NCBI GenBank assembly: GCA_005502875.1
Contig: SCMV01000022.1
Coordinates: 1 to 59,584 of the forward strand
Reading direction: 5' to 3'
Source: Comamonadaceae bacterium 2PF
GTDB lineage: Bacteria; Pseudomonadota; Gammaproteobacteria; Burkholderiales; Burkholderiaceae_C
Length of the DNA: 59,584 bases
The notes beneath the pieces were generated by a model. The model was not told the origin of the DNA. It did no database searches and saw only the letters and a list, made by a program, of their open reading frames with translations. Both the position numbers and the translations under genes were made by a program. Each line of letters starts with the position of its first letter. The stretch's first letter is position 1. Below are positions 1 to 8,793 of the stretch, piece after piece.

Positions 1-232
1 TGCCCAGCCCCACCCCCAGGCACAGCCACAGCGTGGACCACAGGTAGTCGGGCAGCACCGTGGAGGCCAGGTGCGACCAGGTGTCGCCCGTGTCGCTGGG
101 CGAGAGCACCTGCACCAGCACGGCCAGCACGGGCAAGGCCACCAGGGCCCCGACCAGCAAAGCAAGGGCGACCAGCCAGCGCGCAGGCATGCGACGGCGG
201 ACGGAGGAAGAAAGCGAGGCGGCCAAGGTCAT
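1..232 (-). CDS. Iron(III)-type ABC transporter permease, N-terminal fragment
   Basis: Only the first 77 codons are inside the window; the gene runs off the left edge on the minus strand. The ATG is at 232. The product begins MTLAASLSSSVRRRMPARW, then has one strong membrane segment (about residues 19-40), a short polar stretch (PSDTGDTWSHLASTVLP) and the start of a second membrane segment. This resembles the N-terminus of FbpB/SfuB-type inner-membrane permeases, which pair with an FbpC-type ATPase. The gene is divergent from such an ATPase, and a Fur-box-like site lies between them. The substrate is probably ferric iron, but that rests on family resemblance and the Fur site. Other FbpB-like permeases cannot be excluded from 77 residues. 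Confidence 0.72.
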   Translation of the reverse strand, partial: MTLAASLSSSVRRRMPARWLVALALLVGALVALPVLAVLVQVLSPSDTGDTWSHLASTVLPDYLWSTLWLCLGVGLG

Positions 233-240
233 GGTGTGAG

Positions 241-255
241 TGAGAATTATCATCG
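241..255. promoter_or_regulatory. Fur-box-like operator between divergent iron transporter genes
   Basis: The 15-mer TGAGAATTATCATCG matches the 7-1-7 Fur inverted-repeat consensus (TGATAAT-N-ATTATCA) at 12 of 14 positions. It lies 9 bp upstream of the permease start at 232 and 53 bp upstream of the ATPase start at 309, so it could control both genes. It is among the few AT-rich stretches in a GC-rich neighbourhood. Confidence 0.7.
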
Positions 256-308
256 CTACCCAGGCCCTTGCCGACGGCGGCCTGAAACCGCCACTTTCCC
301 AGCCTCAC

Positions 309-1421
309 ATGCCGACCCTGCCCGATCACCACCACACGCCCGCGCCACCCGAAGGGCCGCCCTGGCTGGTCGTCCAAGACCTGGCGCTGCAATACGGCAA
401 CAAAGCCATCGTCGAGCGCCTGTCGTTCTCGCTGCCGCAAGGCGCCATCGCCTGCCTGCTGGGCCCCTCGGGCTGCGGCAAGACCTCGGTGCTGCGCGCC
501 CTGGCCGGCTTCGAGCCCATCACCGCCGGGCGCATTTCGCTGGATGGCCGCACGCTGAGCCAGCCAGGCCGCATCGTGCCCCCCGAGCAACGGCGCATCG
601 GCATGGTCTTTCAGGACTACGCCCTCTTCCCGCACCTGACGGTGGCGCAAAACGTCGGTTTCGGGCTGCGCGGCCGAGCAGACATCGACCGCCGGGTCTC
701 CGAGATGCTGGAAACCGTGGGCCTGGCCCACGCCGCCCGCCGCTACCCACACGAGCTCTCGGGCGGGCAACAACAGCGCGTGGCATTGGCCCGTGCCCTG
801 GCGCCCCAGCCCGCCGTGCTGCTGCTCGACGAGCCCTTTTCCAACCTCGACGTGGCCCTGCGCGAACGCCTGGCCGGCGAGGTGCGCGACATCCTCAAAG
901 CCACGCAGACCACCGCCGTGCTCGTCACCCACGACCAGCACGAAGCCTTCGCCATGGCTGACGTGGTGGGCGTGCTGGCCGACGGCCACCTGCAACAATG
1001 GGACACGGCCTACGCGCTCTACCACCAGCCCGCCAACCGACGCGTGGCCAACTTCGTGGGCCAGGGCGCCTTCGTGCCCGCCCGCGTGCTCGACGATCAC
1101 CGCCTGCGCCTGGAAGTGGGCGAGGTGCAGGGCGACCAGGCCACCTTCTTCACCGACGACCGCATGCCGTTTGCCCCGGGCACCCGCGTGAACGTGCTGC
1201 TGCGGCCCGACGACGTGGTGCACGACGACGCCAGCCCCATCCAGGCGCGCGTGGTGCACAAGGCCTTCAAGGGCGCCGAGTTCCTCTACACCCTGGCGCT
1301 GGCCGATGGCACCGAGGTGCTGTCGATGGTGCCCTCGCACCACGACCACGCCATCGGCGAGGCCATCGGCATCCGCCTGGACATGAGCCACGTGGTGGCC
1401 TTCGAAGACGCCCCCGCATGA
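309..1421 (+). CDS. fbpC: Iron(III)-type ABC transporter ATP-binding protein (FbpC-like)
   Basis: This is the cytoplasmic ATPase of an importer, 370 aa. Visible motifs are Walker A LGPSGCGKT (about residues 51-59), the signature LSGGQQQR (about 150-157), Walker B LLLDEP (about 171-176) and the switch histidine in LVTHDQ (H208). A C-terminal region of about 130 aa resembles the TOBE-type domain of FbpC/PotA proteins. The frame is open from a GTG at 240, but that start would place the Fur-box-like site inside the coding region, so the ATG at 309 is preferred. The stop overlaps the next start (ATGA), which suggests translational coupling to the murU-like gene. Iron as substrate is inferred from the Fur site and the divergent permease; thiamine or spermidine importers share this architecture. 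Confidence 0.82.
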   Translation: MPTLPDHHHTPAPPEGPPWLVVQDLALQYGNKAIVERLSFSLPQGAIACLLGPSGCGKTSVLRALAGFEPITAGRISLDGRTLSQPGRIVPPEQRRIGMVFQDYALFPHLTVAQNVGFGLRGRADIDRRVSEMLETVGLAHAARRYPHELSGGQQQRVALARALAPQPAVLLLDEPFSNLDVALRERLAGEVRDILKATQTTAVLVTHDQHEAFAMADVVGVLADGHLQQWDTAYALYHQPANRRVANFVGQGAFVPARVLDDHRLRLEVGEVQGDQATFFTDDRMPFAPGTRVNVLLRPDDVVHDDASPIQARVVHKAFKGAEFLYTLALADGTEVLSMVPSHHDHAIGEAIGIRLDMSHVVAFEDAPA

Positions 1422-2173
1422 CCGCCAACCTGCCCGCCCTCATCCTCGCCGCCGGACGTGGCGAGCGCATGCGCCCGCTGACCGACACCTGCCCCAAGCC
1501 CCTGCTGGCGGTGCGCGGCAAACCGCTGATCGTGTGGCACCTCGAAGCGCTGGCTCGCGACGGCGTGCGCGACGTCGTCATCAACACCGCCCACCTGGAA
1601 GAGCAGTTCGAGCCCGCACTGGGCGACGGCGCCCGCTGGGGCCTTCGCATCCGTTATTCGCACGAGCGTGCCGACCACGGCGGTGCGCTGGAAACGGCAG
1701 GCGGCATCGCCAAGGCCTTGCCGCTGCTGGCCCAAGCAGCAGGGGGTGATCGCGCCTTCTGGGTGCTGGCAGGTGACGTGTTCGTGCCGGGCTTCAGGTT
1801 CGATGCCGAAGTGGCGCAGGCCTTTGCCCAATGCGCAGGTGCCGATGCCGACCGTGACCAAGGTGAGCCCGACCTCGCCCAGCTCTGGCTCGTGCCCAAC
1901 CCGGCCCACGTGCCGCAGGGTGACTTCGCGCTCGACGCAGCCGGTCGCATCCACCACAGGGCCAACGCGCCAGCGGGCACGCCCACCTTCACCTACTCGA
2001 CCATCGGCCTGTACCGGCCCGCCATGGTCGACGGCGTGACCCTGGGTGAAAAAGCCGCTTTGCGGCCCTGCTTCGACCGCGCCATCGACAGCGGCCGGCT
2101 GAGCGGGCGGGTGCACACCGGCGAATGGACGGACGTGGGCACGCCAGAGCGACTGGCTTCGCTGAACCGGTAG
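1418..2173 (+). CDS. murU: Nucleotidyltransferase, MurNAc-1-phosphate uridylyltransferase type (MurU-like)
   Basis: The 251-aa protein has the sugar-phosphate nucleotidyltransferase signature near its N-terminus (ALILAAGRGERMRPLTDT then CPKPLL, residues 7-30), and an LAGDVF segment that fits the metal-binding Asp region. Length and sequence match the MurU group, which makes UDP-MurNAc from MurNAc-1-phosphate in the peptidoglycan recycling bypass of pseudomonads and betaproteobacteria. Databases often label such proteins mannose-1-phosphate guanylyltransferase. The start overlaps the ATPase stop by 4 bp. The usual partner kinase AmgK is not adjacent; a different phosphotransferase-fold protein lies at 54664-56232. 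Confidence 0.75.
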   Translation: MTANLPALILAAGRGERMRPLTDTCPKPLLAVRGKPLIVWHLEALARDGVRDVVINTAHLEEQFEPALGDGARWGLRIRYSHERADHGGALETAGGIAKALPLLAQAAGGDRAFWVLAGDVFVPGFRFDAEVAQAFAQCAGADADRDQGEPDLAQLWLVPNPAHVPQGDFALDAAGRIHHRANAPAGTPTFTYSTIGLYRPAMVDGVTLGEKAALRPCFDRAIDSGRLSGRVHTGEWTDVGTPERLASLNR

Positions 2174-2210
2174 AATCCAGGCTCCTTGTCACAGCCCCTG
2201 GATCTACACC

Positions 2211-2663
2211 ATGCCCCGCTGTCACCCCACCCGCCGCGCCACCCTTGGCGCCCTCCTCGGCTCGGCCAGCGCCCTGCTCAGCACCCCCATGCTGACCAGC
2301 CTCGTCGCCCTGACGCCCACGGCGGTCCACGCCCAGGCTGCCCGCCCCGTGCCCATCCCGGCCAACACGCTGCGTGGCGAGATCACCTTCGGCCTGCCGC
2401 CCGAGATCGTGCTCAACGGCAAGGTGCTCACCCGCCTGTCGCCCGCCTCGCGCATCCGCGGCCAGAGCAACACCCTGGTGATGTCCGGCACGCTCGGTGG
2501 CCAGACCCACGTCGTCAACTACAACGTCGATGGCCAGTCCGGCCTCATCCAGGACGTCTGGTTGCTGACCGCTCAGGAAGCCTCCCGCACCTGGCCCACC
2601 ACGCCCGAAGAAGCGGCCAAGTGGGCGTTCGACCCCGTCTCGCAGAGCTGGTCCAAGCCCTGA
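2211..2663 (+). CDS. Small exported protein of unknown function
   Basis: A 150-aa protein with a clear export signal: a basic start with twin arginines (TRRATLG), a hydrophobic stretch at about residues 12-36 and a likely AHA-Q-type cleavage near residue 41. The mature part of about 108 aa has no cysteine and looks beta-rich, with a GEITFGLPPEIVLNGK stretch and a C-terminal WAFDPVSQSWSKP. I do not recognise a functional family. Codon use and frame are typical of the neighbours. It follows murU by 37 bp and is followed by a hairpin, so it may end the upstream transcription unit. Confidence 0.7.
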   Translation: MPRCHPTRRATLGALLGSASALLSTPMLTSLVALTPTAVHAQAARPVPIPANTLRGEITFGLPPEIVLNGKVLTRLSPASRIRGQSNTLVMSGTLGGQTHVVNYNVDGQSGLIQDVWLLTAQEASRTWPTTPEEAAKWAFDPVSQSWSKP

Positions 2664-2697
2664 TCGGCTGATCACCGGCCTGAGCTTTCTTGCGCGC

Positions 2698-2743
2698 CAG
2701 GCACCCCAGGGTGCCTGTCATCGCACCCCCCATTCCCTTTTTT
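2698..2743 (+). terminator. Possible intrinsic terminator after the small exported protein
   Basis: An 8-bp perfect inverted repeat with a 4-nt loop (CAGGCACC/GGTGCCTG, 2698-2717) overlaps a second, 6-bp one (GGGTGC/GCACCC, 2709-2728). The second is followed by C-rich sequence and a run of Ts near 2737-2743. The T-run is not directly against either stem, so termination strength is uncertain. Confidence 0.4.
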
Positions 2744-2786
2744 GAAGCAGGCAGAACGCCGTCGCACAGACAGCCCCTGAATCGCC

Positions 2787-4193
2787 ATGTCCATCGACAC
2801 CCCCACCACGCCCGCATCCGCCGCCGAACAGCCCCAGCCGCCCCAAAAAAAGGTCTACATCAAGACCTACGGCTGCCAGATGAACGAGTACGACTCGGAC
2901 AAAATGTCCGACGTCATGAACGCGGCCAAGGGCTACGTGCCCACCAACGACCCCGAACAAGCCGACCTCATCCTCTTCAACACCTGCTCCATCCGCGAGA
3001 AAGCGCAGGAAAAGGTGTTCTCTGACCTGGGCCGCGTCAAGCACCTGAAAGACAAGGGCGTGATGATCGGCGTGGGCGGCTGCGTGGCCAGCCAGGAAGG
3101 CGCCGCCATCATCGAACGCGCGCCGTATGTGGACGTGGTCTTCGGCCCGCAAACGCTTCACCGCCTGCCCGCCATGCTGGAAAAGCGCCAGCAGCAGCAG
3201 CGCCCGCAGGTCGACATCAGCTTCCCCGAGATCGAGAAGTTCGACCACCTGCCGCCGCCCCGCAAGGAAGGCGCCTCGGCCTTCGTGTCGATCATGGAAG
3301 GCTGCTCGAAGTACTGCAGCTACTGCGTGGTGCCCTACACCCGTGGCGAAGAGGTCTCGCGCCCGTTTGACGACGTGCTCACCGAGGTCGCCGACCTGGC
3401 CGACCAGGGTGTCAAAGAAGTGACCCTGCTGGGCCAGAACGTCAACGGCTACCGGGGCAAGATGGGCGACACAGCCGACATCGCCGACTTCGCCATGCTG
3501 CTCGAGTACGTCGCCGAGATCCCCGGCATCGAGCGCATCCGCTTCACCACCAGCCACCCCAACGAGTTCAGCCAGCGCCTCATCGACGTCTACGGCAAGA
3601 CCAGCAAGCTGGTCAACCACGTGCACCTGCCCGTGCAGCACGGCTCGGACCGCATCCTCATGGCCATGAAGCGCGGCTACACGGTGCTCGAGTACAAGAG
3701 CACCATCCGCAAGCTGCGCGCCGTGCGACCCGACATCCGCCTGTCCACCGACTTCATCGTCGGCTTCCCCGGCGAGACCGACGAGGACTTCGACAAGCTC
3801 ATGAAGCTGGCCACCGACATCGAGTTCGACGCCTCCTTCAGCTTCATCTTCAGCGCCCGGCCCGGCACGCCCGCTGCGTCCCTGCAAGACGACACCCCGC
3901 ACGAGGTCAAGCTCAAGCGCCTGCAAACGCTGCAGGCCTACCTCGAGTCCAACGTGCAGCGCTACAGCCAGATGCTGGTCGGCCGCACGCAGACCATCCT
4001 GGTCGAAGGTCCCAGCCGCAAGGACCCGTCCGAACTGATGGGCCGCACGGAGTGCAACCGCATCGTCAACTTCGCCGCCGGCCCCACCCAGGCCCTGCGC
4101 AAACGACTGGTCGGCCAGCTCATCGACGTCAACATCACGCAGGCCTACCCGCACTCGCTGCGGGCCGAGCTGTTGCTCGACCAGCACGCTTGA
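2787..4193 (+). CDS. miaB: tRNA-2-methylthio-N6-dimethylallyladenosine synthase
   Basis: MiaB adds a methylthio group to i6A37 of tRNAs reading UNN codons. The 468-aa protein has the three N-terminal cluster cysteines (C30 in TYGCQMN, C67 in NTCSIR, C99 in GGCVAS), the radical-SAM motif CSKYCSYC (C173, C177, C180) and a C-terminal TRAM region of about 65 aa. All six cluster-binding cysteines are intact. The first 20 residues are a Pro/Ala/Thr-rich extension before the conserved [10 protein letters not shown] start. There is no tight operon partner; the next gene starts 80 bp downstream. Confidence 0.97.
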   Translation: MSIDTPTTPASAAEQPQPPQKKVYIKTYGCQMNEYDSDKMSDVMNAAKGYVPTNDPEQADLILFNTCSIREKAQEKVFSDLGRVKHLKDKGVMIGVGGCVASQEGAAIIERAPYVDVVFGPQTLHRLPAMLEKRQQQQRPQVDISFPEIEKFDHLPPPRKEGASAFVSIMEGCSKYCSYCVVPYTRGEEVSRPFDDVLTEVADLADQGVKEVTLLGQNVNGYRGKMGDTADIADFAMLLEYVAEIPGIERIRFTTSHPNEFSQRLIDVYGKTSKLVNHVHLPVQHGSDRILMAMKRGYTVLEYKSTIRKLRAVRPDIRLSTDFIVGFPGETDEDFDKLMKLATDIEFDASFSFIFSARPGTPAASLQDDTPHEVKLKRLQTLQAYLESNVQRYSQMLVGRTQTILVEGPSRKDPSELMGRTECNRIVNFAAGPTQALRKRLVGQLIDVNITQAYPHSLRAELLLDQHA

Positions 4194-4272
4194 GGCGCAA
4201 CGACCCGCCAGGGGACAGCAAACGTCACACAAGCGTGGCGCGCAGGCACACACCCTGGCAACATGGACGGCC

Positions 4273-5214
4273 ATGAGCAGCACCTCGTGGCATGACCCGG
4301 CCGCGCCGGACCCGTTCTCGGTCTGGCACGGCATGCACGACCGCGTCGCGCACCTGCTGAGGCAGCCCCTGGCACCCGGCTTCACCCGCGAGCTCGACGC
4401 CGTCGCCGAGGTGATCCTGCAGACCGTGGACGCCTCACCCGAAGCCAGCCTCTTCGAGATGATCTATGGCGAGGAGATCGCGGGCTACGCGATCGCACAC
4501 GCCCTGCAGACGGCCTTCGCGACGGCATTCGTGGCCCAGCGGATGGGGTGGTCCGCCCTCGACCGGCAGACCCTGGTCAAGGCCTCGTTGACCATGAACA
4601 TCGCCATGCTCGACCTGCAGGACACCCTGGTCAGGCAACCCACGCCCCCCTCGATCCGCCAGCGCCAGGACATCGACACCCATGCCGCTCGGGGACGAGA
4701 GCTGCTGGAGGCGGCCGGCGTCAGCGACGCGGTCCTGCTGCACACCGTGGCACACCACCACGTGACAGATGGCGGCCGAGCCCTGCCCACCGACCGCAGC
4801 AGCTTGAGCCCCCTGGCCTGCCTGGTTCACTACGCCGACGTCTACCTGGCCCGGCTCAGCCCCCGCGCGACCCGGGCTGCGTTGGCCATCAACGTTGCCG
4901 CCCGGGAGCTGCAGGCCAGCGCCGGCGGCGCCGCCAACCCCTACGCCACCGCCATCGTCCAGGAGATGGGCATCTACCCGCCGGGCACCTTCGTGAAGCT
5001 TCGCAACGGTGACACCGCCATCGTGCTGCGCCGAGGCGCCGCGCCCGACACACCCCTGGTCAGCACGCTGCTGCGCGCCGACGGCACACCCTACCTGATG
5101 ACCCAGCTCACCGACACGAGCGAGCCCGACCACAAGGTCGTGGCCGCCTTGCCACGCGGTCAGGTGATGCTGACGCTGAACCGTCGCCGCCTGTACGACC
5201 AGGCCCAGGGTTGA
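4273..5214 (+). CDS. Degenerate HD-GYP-fold protein, shorter paralogue
   Basis: The 313-aa protein follows the layout of an HD-GYP domain but without its namesake residues. Aligned by eye, the first metal histidine survives as H76 (AIAHALQ), the HDxGK block is MNIAM (108-112), H137 matches the HPEIG histidine, HHV (162-164) matches the HHE pair, and GYP has become ALP (170-172). The YADVY aspartate is kept. The C-terminal segment (IYPPGTFVKLRNGDTAIVL) is typical of HD-GYP proteins. It therefore probably cannot hydrolyse c-di-GMP by the usual mechanism and may be a binding or scaffold protein. It lies upstream of a longer paralogue on the same strand, with a 161-bp gap. Confidence 0.75.
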   Translation: MSSTSWHDPAAPDPFSVWHGMHDRVAHLLRQPLAPGFTRELDAVAEVILQTVDASPEASLFEMIYGEEIAGYAIAHALQTAFATAFVAQRMGWSALDRQTLVKASLTMNIAMLDLQDTLVRQPTPPSIRQRQDIDTHAARGRELLEAAGVSDAVLLHTVAHHHVTDGGRALPTDRSSLSPLACLVHYADVYLARLSPRATRAALAINVAARELQASAGGAANPYATAIVQEMGIYPPGTFVKLRNGDTAIVLRRGAAPDTPLVSTLLRADGTPYLMTQLTDTSEPDHKVVAALPRGQVMLTLNRRRLYDQAQG

Positions 5215-5375
5215 CCCCATGGGGCATGGCTAACCCGCAGGGGGCAGCCCATCAGCCGGGCTGGACCTGCGCATTGCGTCGCACTTTGCCCCGCCTCGCC
5301 TCACCCAAACAGCCGAGGCCAAACGGATCAATGGGAACAATGGACGGCCCTGCCCCCCGCCGTTGAAACCCGCCG

Positions 5376-6491
5376 ATGAAACTCCTGCGACTGTGCGCCC
5401 ACCAGATCCGCCTGAACGAGCCGCTGCCCTGGAACGTGCGCAATGAGCCCGGGCACCTGCTGCTGGGCAAAGGCTTCCTGCTGACCGATGCCGAGCAGAT
5501 CGAAAGCCTGCTGGAGCGCGGCGTCTACGTCGATGCCGACGAGTACGAAGCCCACCTTCGCGAGCAGCAGGCCGCGCAGGCCCGAAGAACCCCGTTCGAG
5601 TTGTGGGCACAACTGCTGCGGCGCGCTGGCACGTTGTTGCGCAACCACGCCACCAACCCCCACTTCGCACAGGACATGACCGCGCTGTCCGACCAGATCG
5701 GCTCGGCCATGCGCGAGGACGTGGCGGCGGGCACCTTCGAGATGATCCAGGGCGAGCCGCTGGGCTATGCCGTCACCCACTCCATGCAGACGGCCTTTGT
5801 GGCCTCGCTGGCGGCCGAGCGCCTGGGCTGGAGCGAGGCCGAACGCGCCACGCTGGTGCGGGCCGCGCTCACGATGAACATCGCCATGCTCGACCTGCAG
5901 AACACCCTCTCCAAGCAGGCCACGCCACTGTCGCCACAACAACGCGCAGCCATCGACGCGCACTCGCACCAAGGCCGCCAGGCGCTTGAGCGCGCCAACG
6001 TGCCCTGCACCGACTGGCTGCTCACCGTCGAACAACACCACGTCACCGAGAACGGCAGCGGCTTGCCTCAAGACCGCAGCTCGCTGAGCCAGCTGGCCTG
6101 CATGGTTCACTACGCAGACGTCTACCTCGCCAAAATCAGCCCGCGAGCCAACCGACCCGCCATCCCCATCAACGTCGCCGCGCGAGAGCTCTACGTCAAG
6201 GCCGGTGGCGCAGACAACCCGTACGTCAGCGCCATCATCAAGCAGATGGGCATCTTCCCGCCTGGCGCCTTCGTCAAGCTTGCCAACGGCGACACGGGCA
6301 TCGTGGTGCGCCCAGGCGAAACCGCCAACACGCCCGAGGTGCACAGCCTCATCAGCGCCGACGGATGGGTCTTTCCAGACCCCCTGCCACGCGACACGCG
6401 ACGCGCCGAATTCAAGGTGACCACGGCCGTCGCCCAAGGCAACGTGCTGGTGCAACTCAACCGGCGCAAGCTCTTCGGCTACGCCCACTGA
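5376..6491 (+). CDS. Degenerate HD-GYP-fold protein, longer paralogue with N-terminal domain
   Basis: The 371-aa protein is clearly related to the preceding one over its last 270 residues, with shared runs such as LTMNIAMLDLQ, MVHYADVY and INVAARELY. It has an extra N-terminal domain of about 75 aa resembling the small domain before some HD-GYP modules (GHLLLGKGFLLTDAEQI). H135 lies in an HS pair as in active enzymes, but HDxGK is MNIAM (167-171), and HHERWDGxGYP is HHVTENGSGLP (221-231). D248 is kept. Loss of both dyad residues argues against canonical c-di-GMP phosphodiesterase activity. Two side-by-side copies with the same substitution suggest duplication after the catalytic loss and a retained non-catalytic role. 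Confidence 0.77.
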   Translation: MKLLRLCAHQIRLNEPLPWNVRNEPGHLLLGKGFLLTDAEQIESLLERGVYVDADEYEAHLREQQAAQARRTPFELWAQLLRRAGTLLRNHATNPHFAQDMTALSDQIGSAMREDVAAGTFEMIQGEPLGYAVTHSMQTAFVASLAAERLGWSEAERATLVRAALTMNIAMLDLQNTLSKQATPLSPQQRAAIDAHSHQGRQALERANVPCTDWLLTVEQHHVTENGSGLPQDRSSLSQLACMVHYADVYLAKISPRANRPAIPINVAARELYVKAGGADNPYVSAIIKQMGIFPPGAFVKLANGDTGIVVRPGETANTPEVHSLISADGWVFPDPLPRDTRRAEFKVTTAVAQGNVLVQLNRRKLFGYAH

Positions 6492-6503
6492 GGCCTGGTC
6501 GAC

Positions 6504-7733
6504 TCAGGTGGCGCGAGCCAGCGCCTGCAGCAGCCGATCGATCTGCTCGCCCGTGTGCGCCGCCGACAAAGAGATCCGCAACCTCGCCGTGCCTTCGGGC
6601 ACCGTCGGGGGCCGGATCGCCGGCACCCACACACCTTGCTCGTCGAGGCGCGCCATCACGGCCAGTGCGTCCTCGTTGCTGCCGATCACCAGGGGCTGGA
6701 TGGCGGTCTCGGACGGCATCAGCGTCCAGGGCAGGCGCGCGGACTGCACGCCCTCGCGCAGGCGTTGCCGCAGGGCCTGAAGGTGCAAGCGTCGCTGAGG
6801 CTCATCTGCCATCACCCTCAACGCCGCCCGCAAGGGCGCGGCCACCATGGCTGGCGCAGCGGTGGCGAACATGTAGGTTCGCGCCTTTTGCATCACCCAC
6901 TCGACCATCGACGGCTCACCCGCCACGAAGGCGCCCGCCACACCGGCGGCCTTGCCCAAGGTGGCCATGTAGATGAGGCGATCCAGGCGCCCACGCCAAG
7001 CCGGGCTCGGGCCACCGATGCCGGCGATGCCGTGGTGCGCGAGCGTGCCCTCTGCGTGCGGCCCCAGCACGCCAAAGCCATGGGCGTCGTCGATCATCAG
7101 CCAGGCATCGTGGCGCTCGCAGAGCTCGAGCAAAGCGGGCACATCGGCCACGTTGCCGTCCATGCTGAACACCGCGTCGGTGACCACCAGCTTGCGCCGC
7201 GCCGTGCTGGCCTGGAGGGCCTGCTCCAGCGCACGCAAGTCCGCGTGCGGCACCACGTGCAGGTCGGCCCTCGACAAGCGGATGCCGTCGATCAGGCAGG
7301 CGTGGTTGAGCGCGTCCGAGAACACAGCGTCGCCCCGGCCCACGAGCGCAGGCACGGCGCCCACGTTGGCAGCGTACCCGGCGTAGAAGTACAGCGCGCG
7401 AGGCAGGCCCACGCGCTCAGCGAGTTCGCGCTCGAGCGCATCGTGCTCGGGGCTGTGTCCGCACACCAGTGGCGAGGCGGTGGCGCCAACGCCGTACCGG
7501 TTGATGGCCTCGTGCGCGGCGCTCAGCAAAGCCGGGTGCTGTGACAGCCCCAGGTAGTCGTTGCTGCCGAAGGACAAGCGGGTTTGCCCATCGATCACAT
7601 AGGTGTTGGCGCGCAGGGCTTCGTCGTGGGGGGCCAGGTCGGCAGGCGGCACGGCGGGCTGCACCTGGCGGCGGTGTCGAGCCAGGTGCGCAGCGTGCAG
7701 CTGCCCCAGCTCCCGGTCGAACAATCCAGTCAT
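6504..7733 (-). CDS. bioF: 8-amino-7-oxononanoate synthase
   Basis: BioF condenses pimeloyl-ACP with L-alanine in biotin synthesis and is PLP-dependent. The 409-aa product has the family core [10 protein letters not shown], the substrate-site segment near [13 protein letters not shown], the Asp of [10 protein letters not shown], and the PLP lysine in MATLGKAAG. Length fits the family. It lies about 8.5 kb from bioA and bioD on the same strand, so the biotin genes are split here; bioB and bioC are not in the window. It is convergent with the HD-GYP-like gene, with 12 bp between the stops. Confidence 0.95.
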   Translation of the reverse strand: MTGLFDRELGQLHAAHLARHRRQVQPAVPPADLAPHDEALRANTYVIDGQTRLSFGSNDYLGLSQHPALLSAAHEAINRYGVGATASPLVCGHSPEHDALERELAERVGLPRALYFYAGYAANVGAVPALVGRGDAVFSDALNHACLIDGIRLSRADLHVVPHADLRALEQALQASTARRKLVVTDAVFSMDGNVADVPALLELCERHDAWLMIDDAHGFGVLGPHAEGTLAHHGIAGIGGPSPAWRGRLDRLIYMATLGKAAGVAGAFVAGEPSMVEWVMQKARTYMFATAAPAMVAAPLRAALRVMADEPQRRLHLQALRQRLREGVQSARLPWTLMPSETAIQPLVIGSNEDALAVMARLDEQGVWVPAIRPPTVPEGTARLRISLSAAHTGEQIDRLLQALARAT

Positions 7734-7782
7734 GCCGCGAGGTTAACAGGCGCGCTCGGGTGAACCCTGAAACCGCACCCGC

Positions 7783-8688
7783 TCAGCGGTTCCAGGCCGC
7801 GAACAGGCCCTTGCGCGCCGCCTCGGCGATGGCCGCCACGCCAGGGTGGGTGATGCGCCGCTCCACCGTGATCAAGTAGAACTCTTCGATCAGGTCGGGC
7901 GCCTCGCCCAGCAGCTCGGCGCCGTATTGCTGGCGCACCTCCTCGTCGAGCACCATGGGCGCCATGAAGACGCCGTGGCCGAACTTGCCCAAGGCCTTGG
8001 CCAAAGCCCCGTCGTCGAGTTCGGCGATGGCCCTGGGGTGCAGCTTGTGCCGGCCCAGCCACTGCGCAAAGCGCTGGCCCAACGCCGAGTCGCTGCCCGG
8101 CATCAGCATGGGCGCGTCGTCCAGGCAGTGCGGAAAGCCCCCTTGCAGGCTCGCGGCCAGCGCGGGCGCGGCGTAAAAACCCACCGAAGAGCCACCCAAG
8201 CGGTGGTTGAAGGCGTTGACGCTGAGCGCGGGCGGCAGCGGCGTGTCCGACAGCACCAGGTCGAGCCGGTGCACGGCCAGCTCGGCCAGCAGGCTGTCGA
8301 GCTTCCACTCGCGGCACACCACCTTGAAGGGCTGCTCGCGCTGCAAGGCGGGCTCGAGCAGGCGGCAGGTCACCATCTTGGGCACGGCGTCGGCCACGCC
8401 CACGCGCAGCTCCAGCGGGCGGTGCGCGCCGCGCGGCTGGCGCACCACCTGGTCCAGCTCGGAGCCCAGGGTGAAGATGTCCTGCGCGTAGCTGAAGGCC
8501 AGCTCACCGGTTTCGGTCAGCGCCAGCTGGCGACCCTTCTTTTTGAAAAGCGGCCGGCCGAAATGCTCCTCCAGCAGCTGGATCTGCCCGCTGATCGTCT
8601 GAGGCGTGACGTGCAGGTGCTCGCCAGCCTTGACGACCCCTCCCAGGCGGGCCACGGTCCAGAAGTAGAGCAAGTGCTTGTAGTTCAT
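7783..8688 (-). CDS. nhaR: LysR-family regulator of the NhaR type
   Basis: The 301-aa protein has an N-terminal LysR winged helix-turn-helix (MNYKHLLYFWTVARLGGVVK, then TPQTISGQIQLLEE) whose wording is close to NhaR, followed by a LysR substrate-binding domain. NhaR in enteric bacteria activates the Na+/H+ antiporter nhaA and other genes in response to sodium. The ATG at 8688 is chosen because homology begins there; upstream codons of the open frame cover the operator-like repeats. It is divergent from a Bax-inhibitor-1 family gene, which is then a candidate target. No nhaA is seen in the window. Confidence 0.82.
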   Translation of the reverse strand: MNYKHLLYFWTVARLGGVVKAGEHLHVTPQTISGQIQLLEEHFGRPLFKKKGRQLALTETGELAFSYAQDIFTLGSELDQVVRQPRGAHRPLELRVGVADAVPKMVTCRLLEPALQREQPFKVVCREWKLDSLLAELAVHRLDLVLSDTPLPPALSVNAFNHRLGGSSVGFYAAPALAASLQGGFPHCLDDAPMLMPGSDSALGQRFAQWLGRHKLHPRAIAELDDGALAKALGKFGHGVFMAPMVLDEEVRQQYGAELLGEAPDLIEEFYLITVERRITHPGVAAIAEAARKGLFAAWNR

Positions 8689-8689
8689 A

Positions 8690-8731
8690 TCGGATTTACC
8701 GAAATGTTTGATTCGATATTTCGAATTTACA
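8690..8731. promoter_or_regulatory. Operator-like repeats between nhaR and the BI-1 family gene
   Basis: The AT-rich stretch holds two perfect inverted repeats: TCGG-ATTTA-CCGA (8690-8702) and ATTCGA-TATT-TCGAAT (8711-8726). The segments TCGGATTTAC (from 8690) and TCGAATTTAC (from 8721) are near-identical direct repeats 31 bp apart, about three helical turns. Their place directly before the nhaR start fits an autoregulated LysR operator; binding by NhaR is inferred. Confidence 0.5.
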
Positions 8732-8793
8732 CGCAACCATGCCTGCGGCACGATGCCATGTGTGTTCGTCTATGTTCCCACGAGGAAACCACC

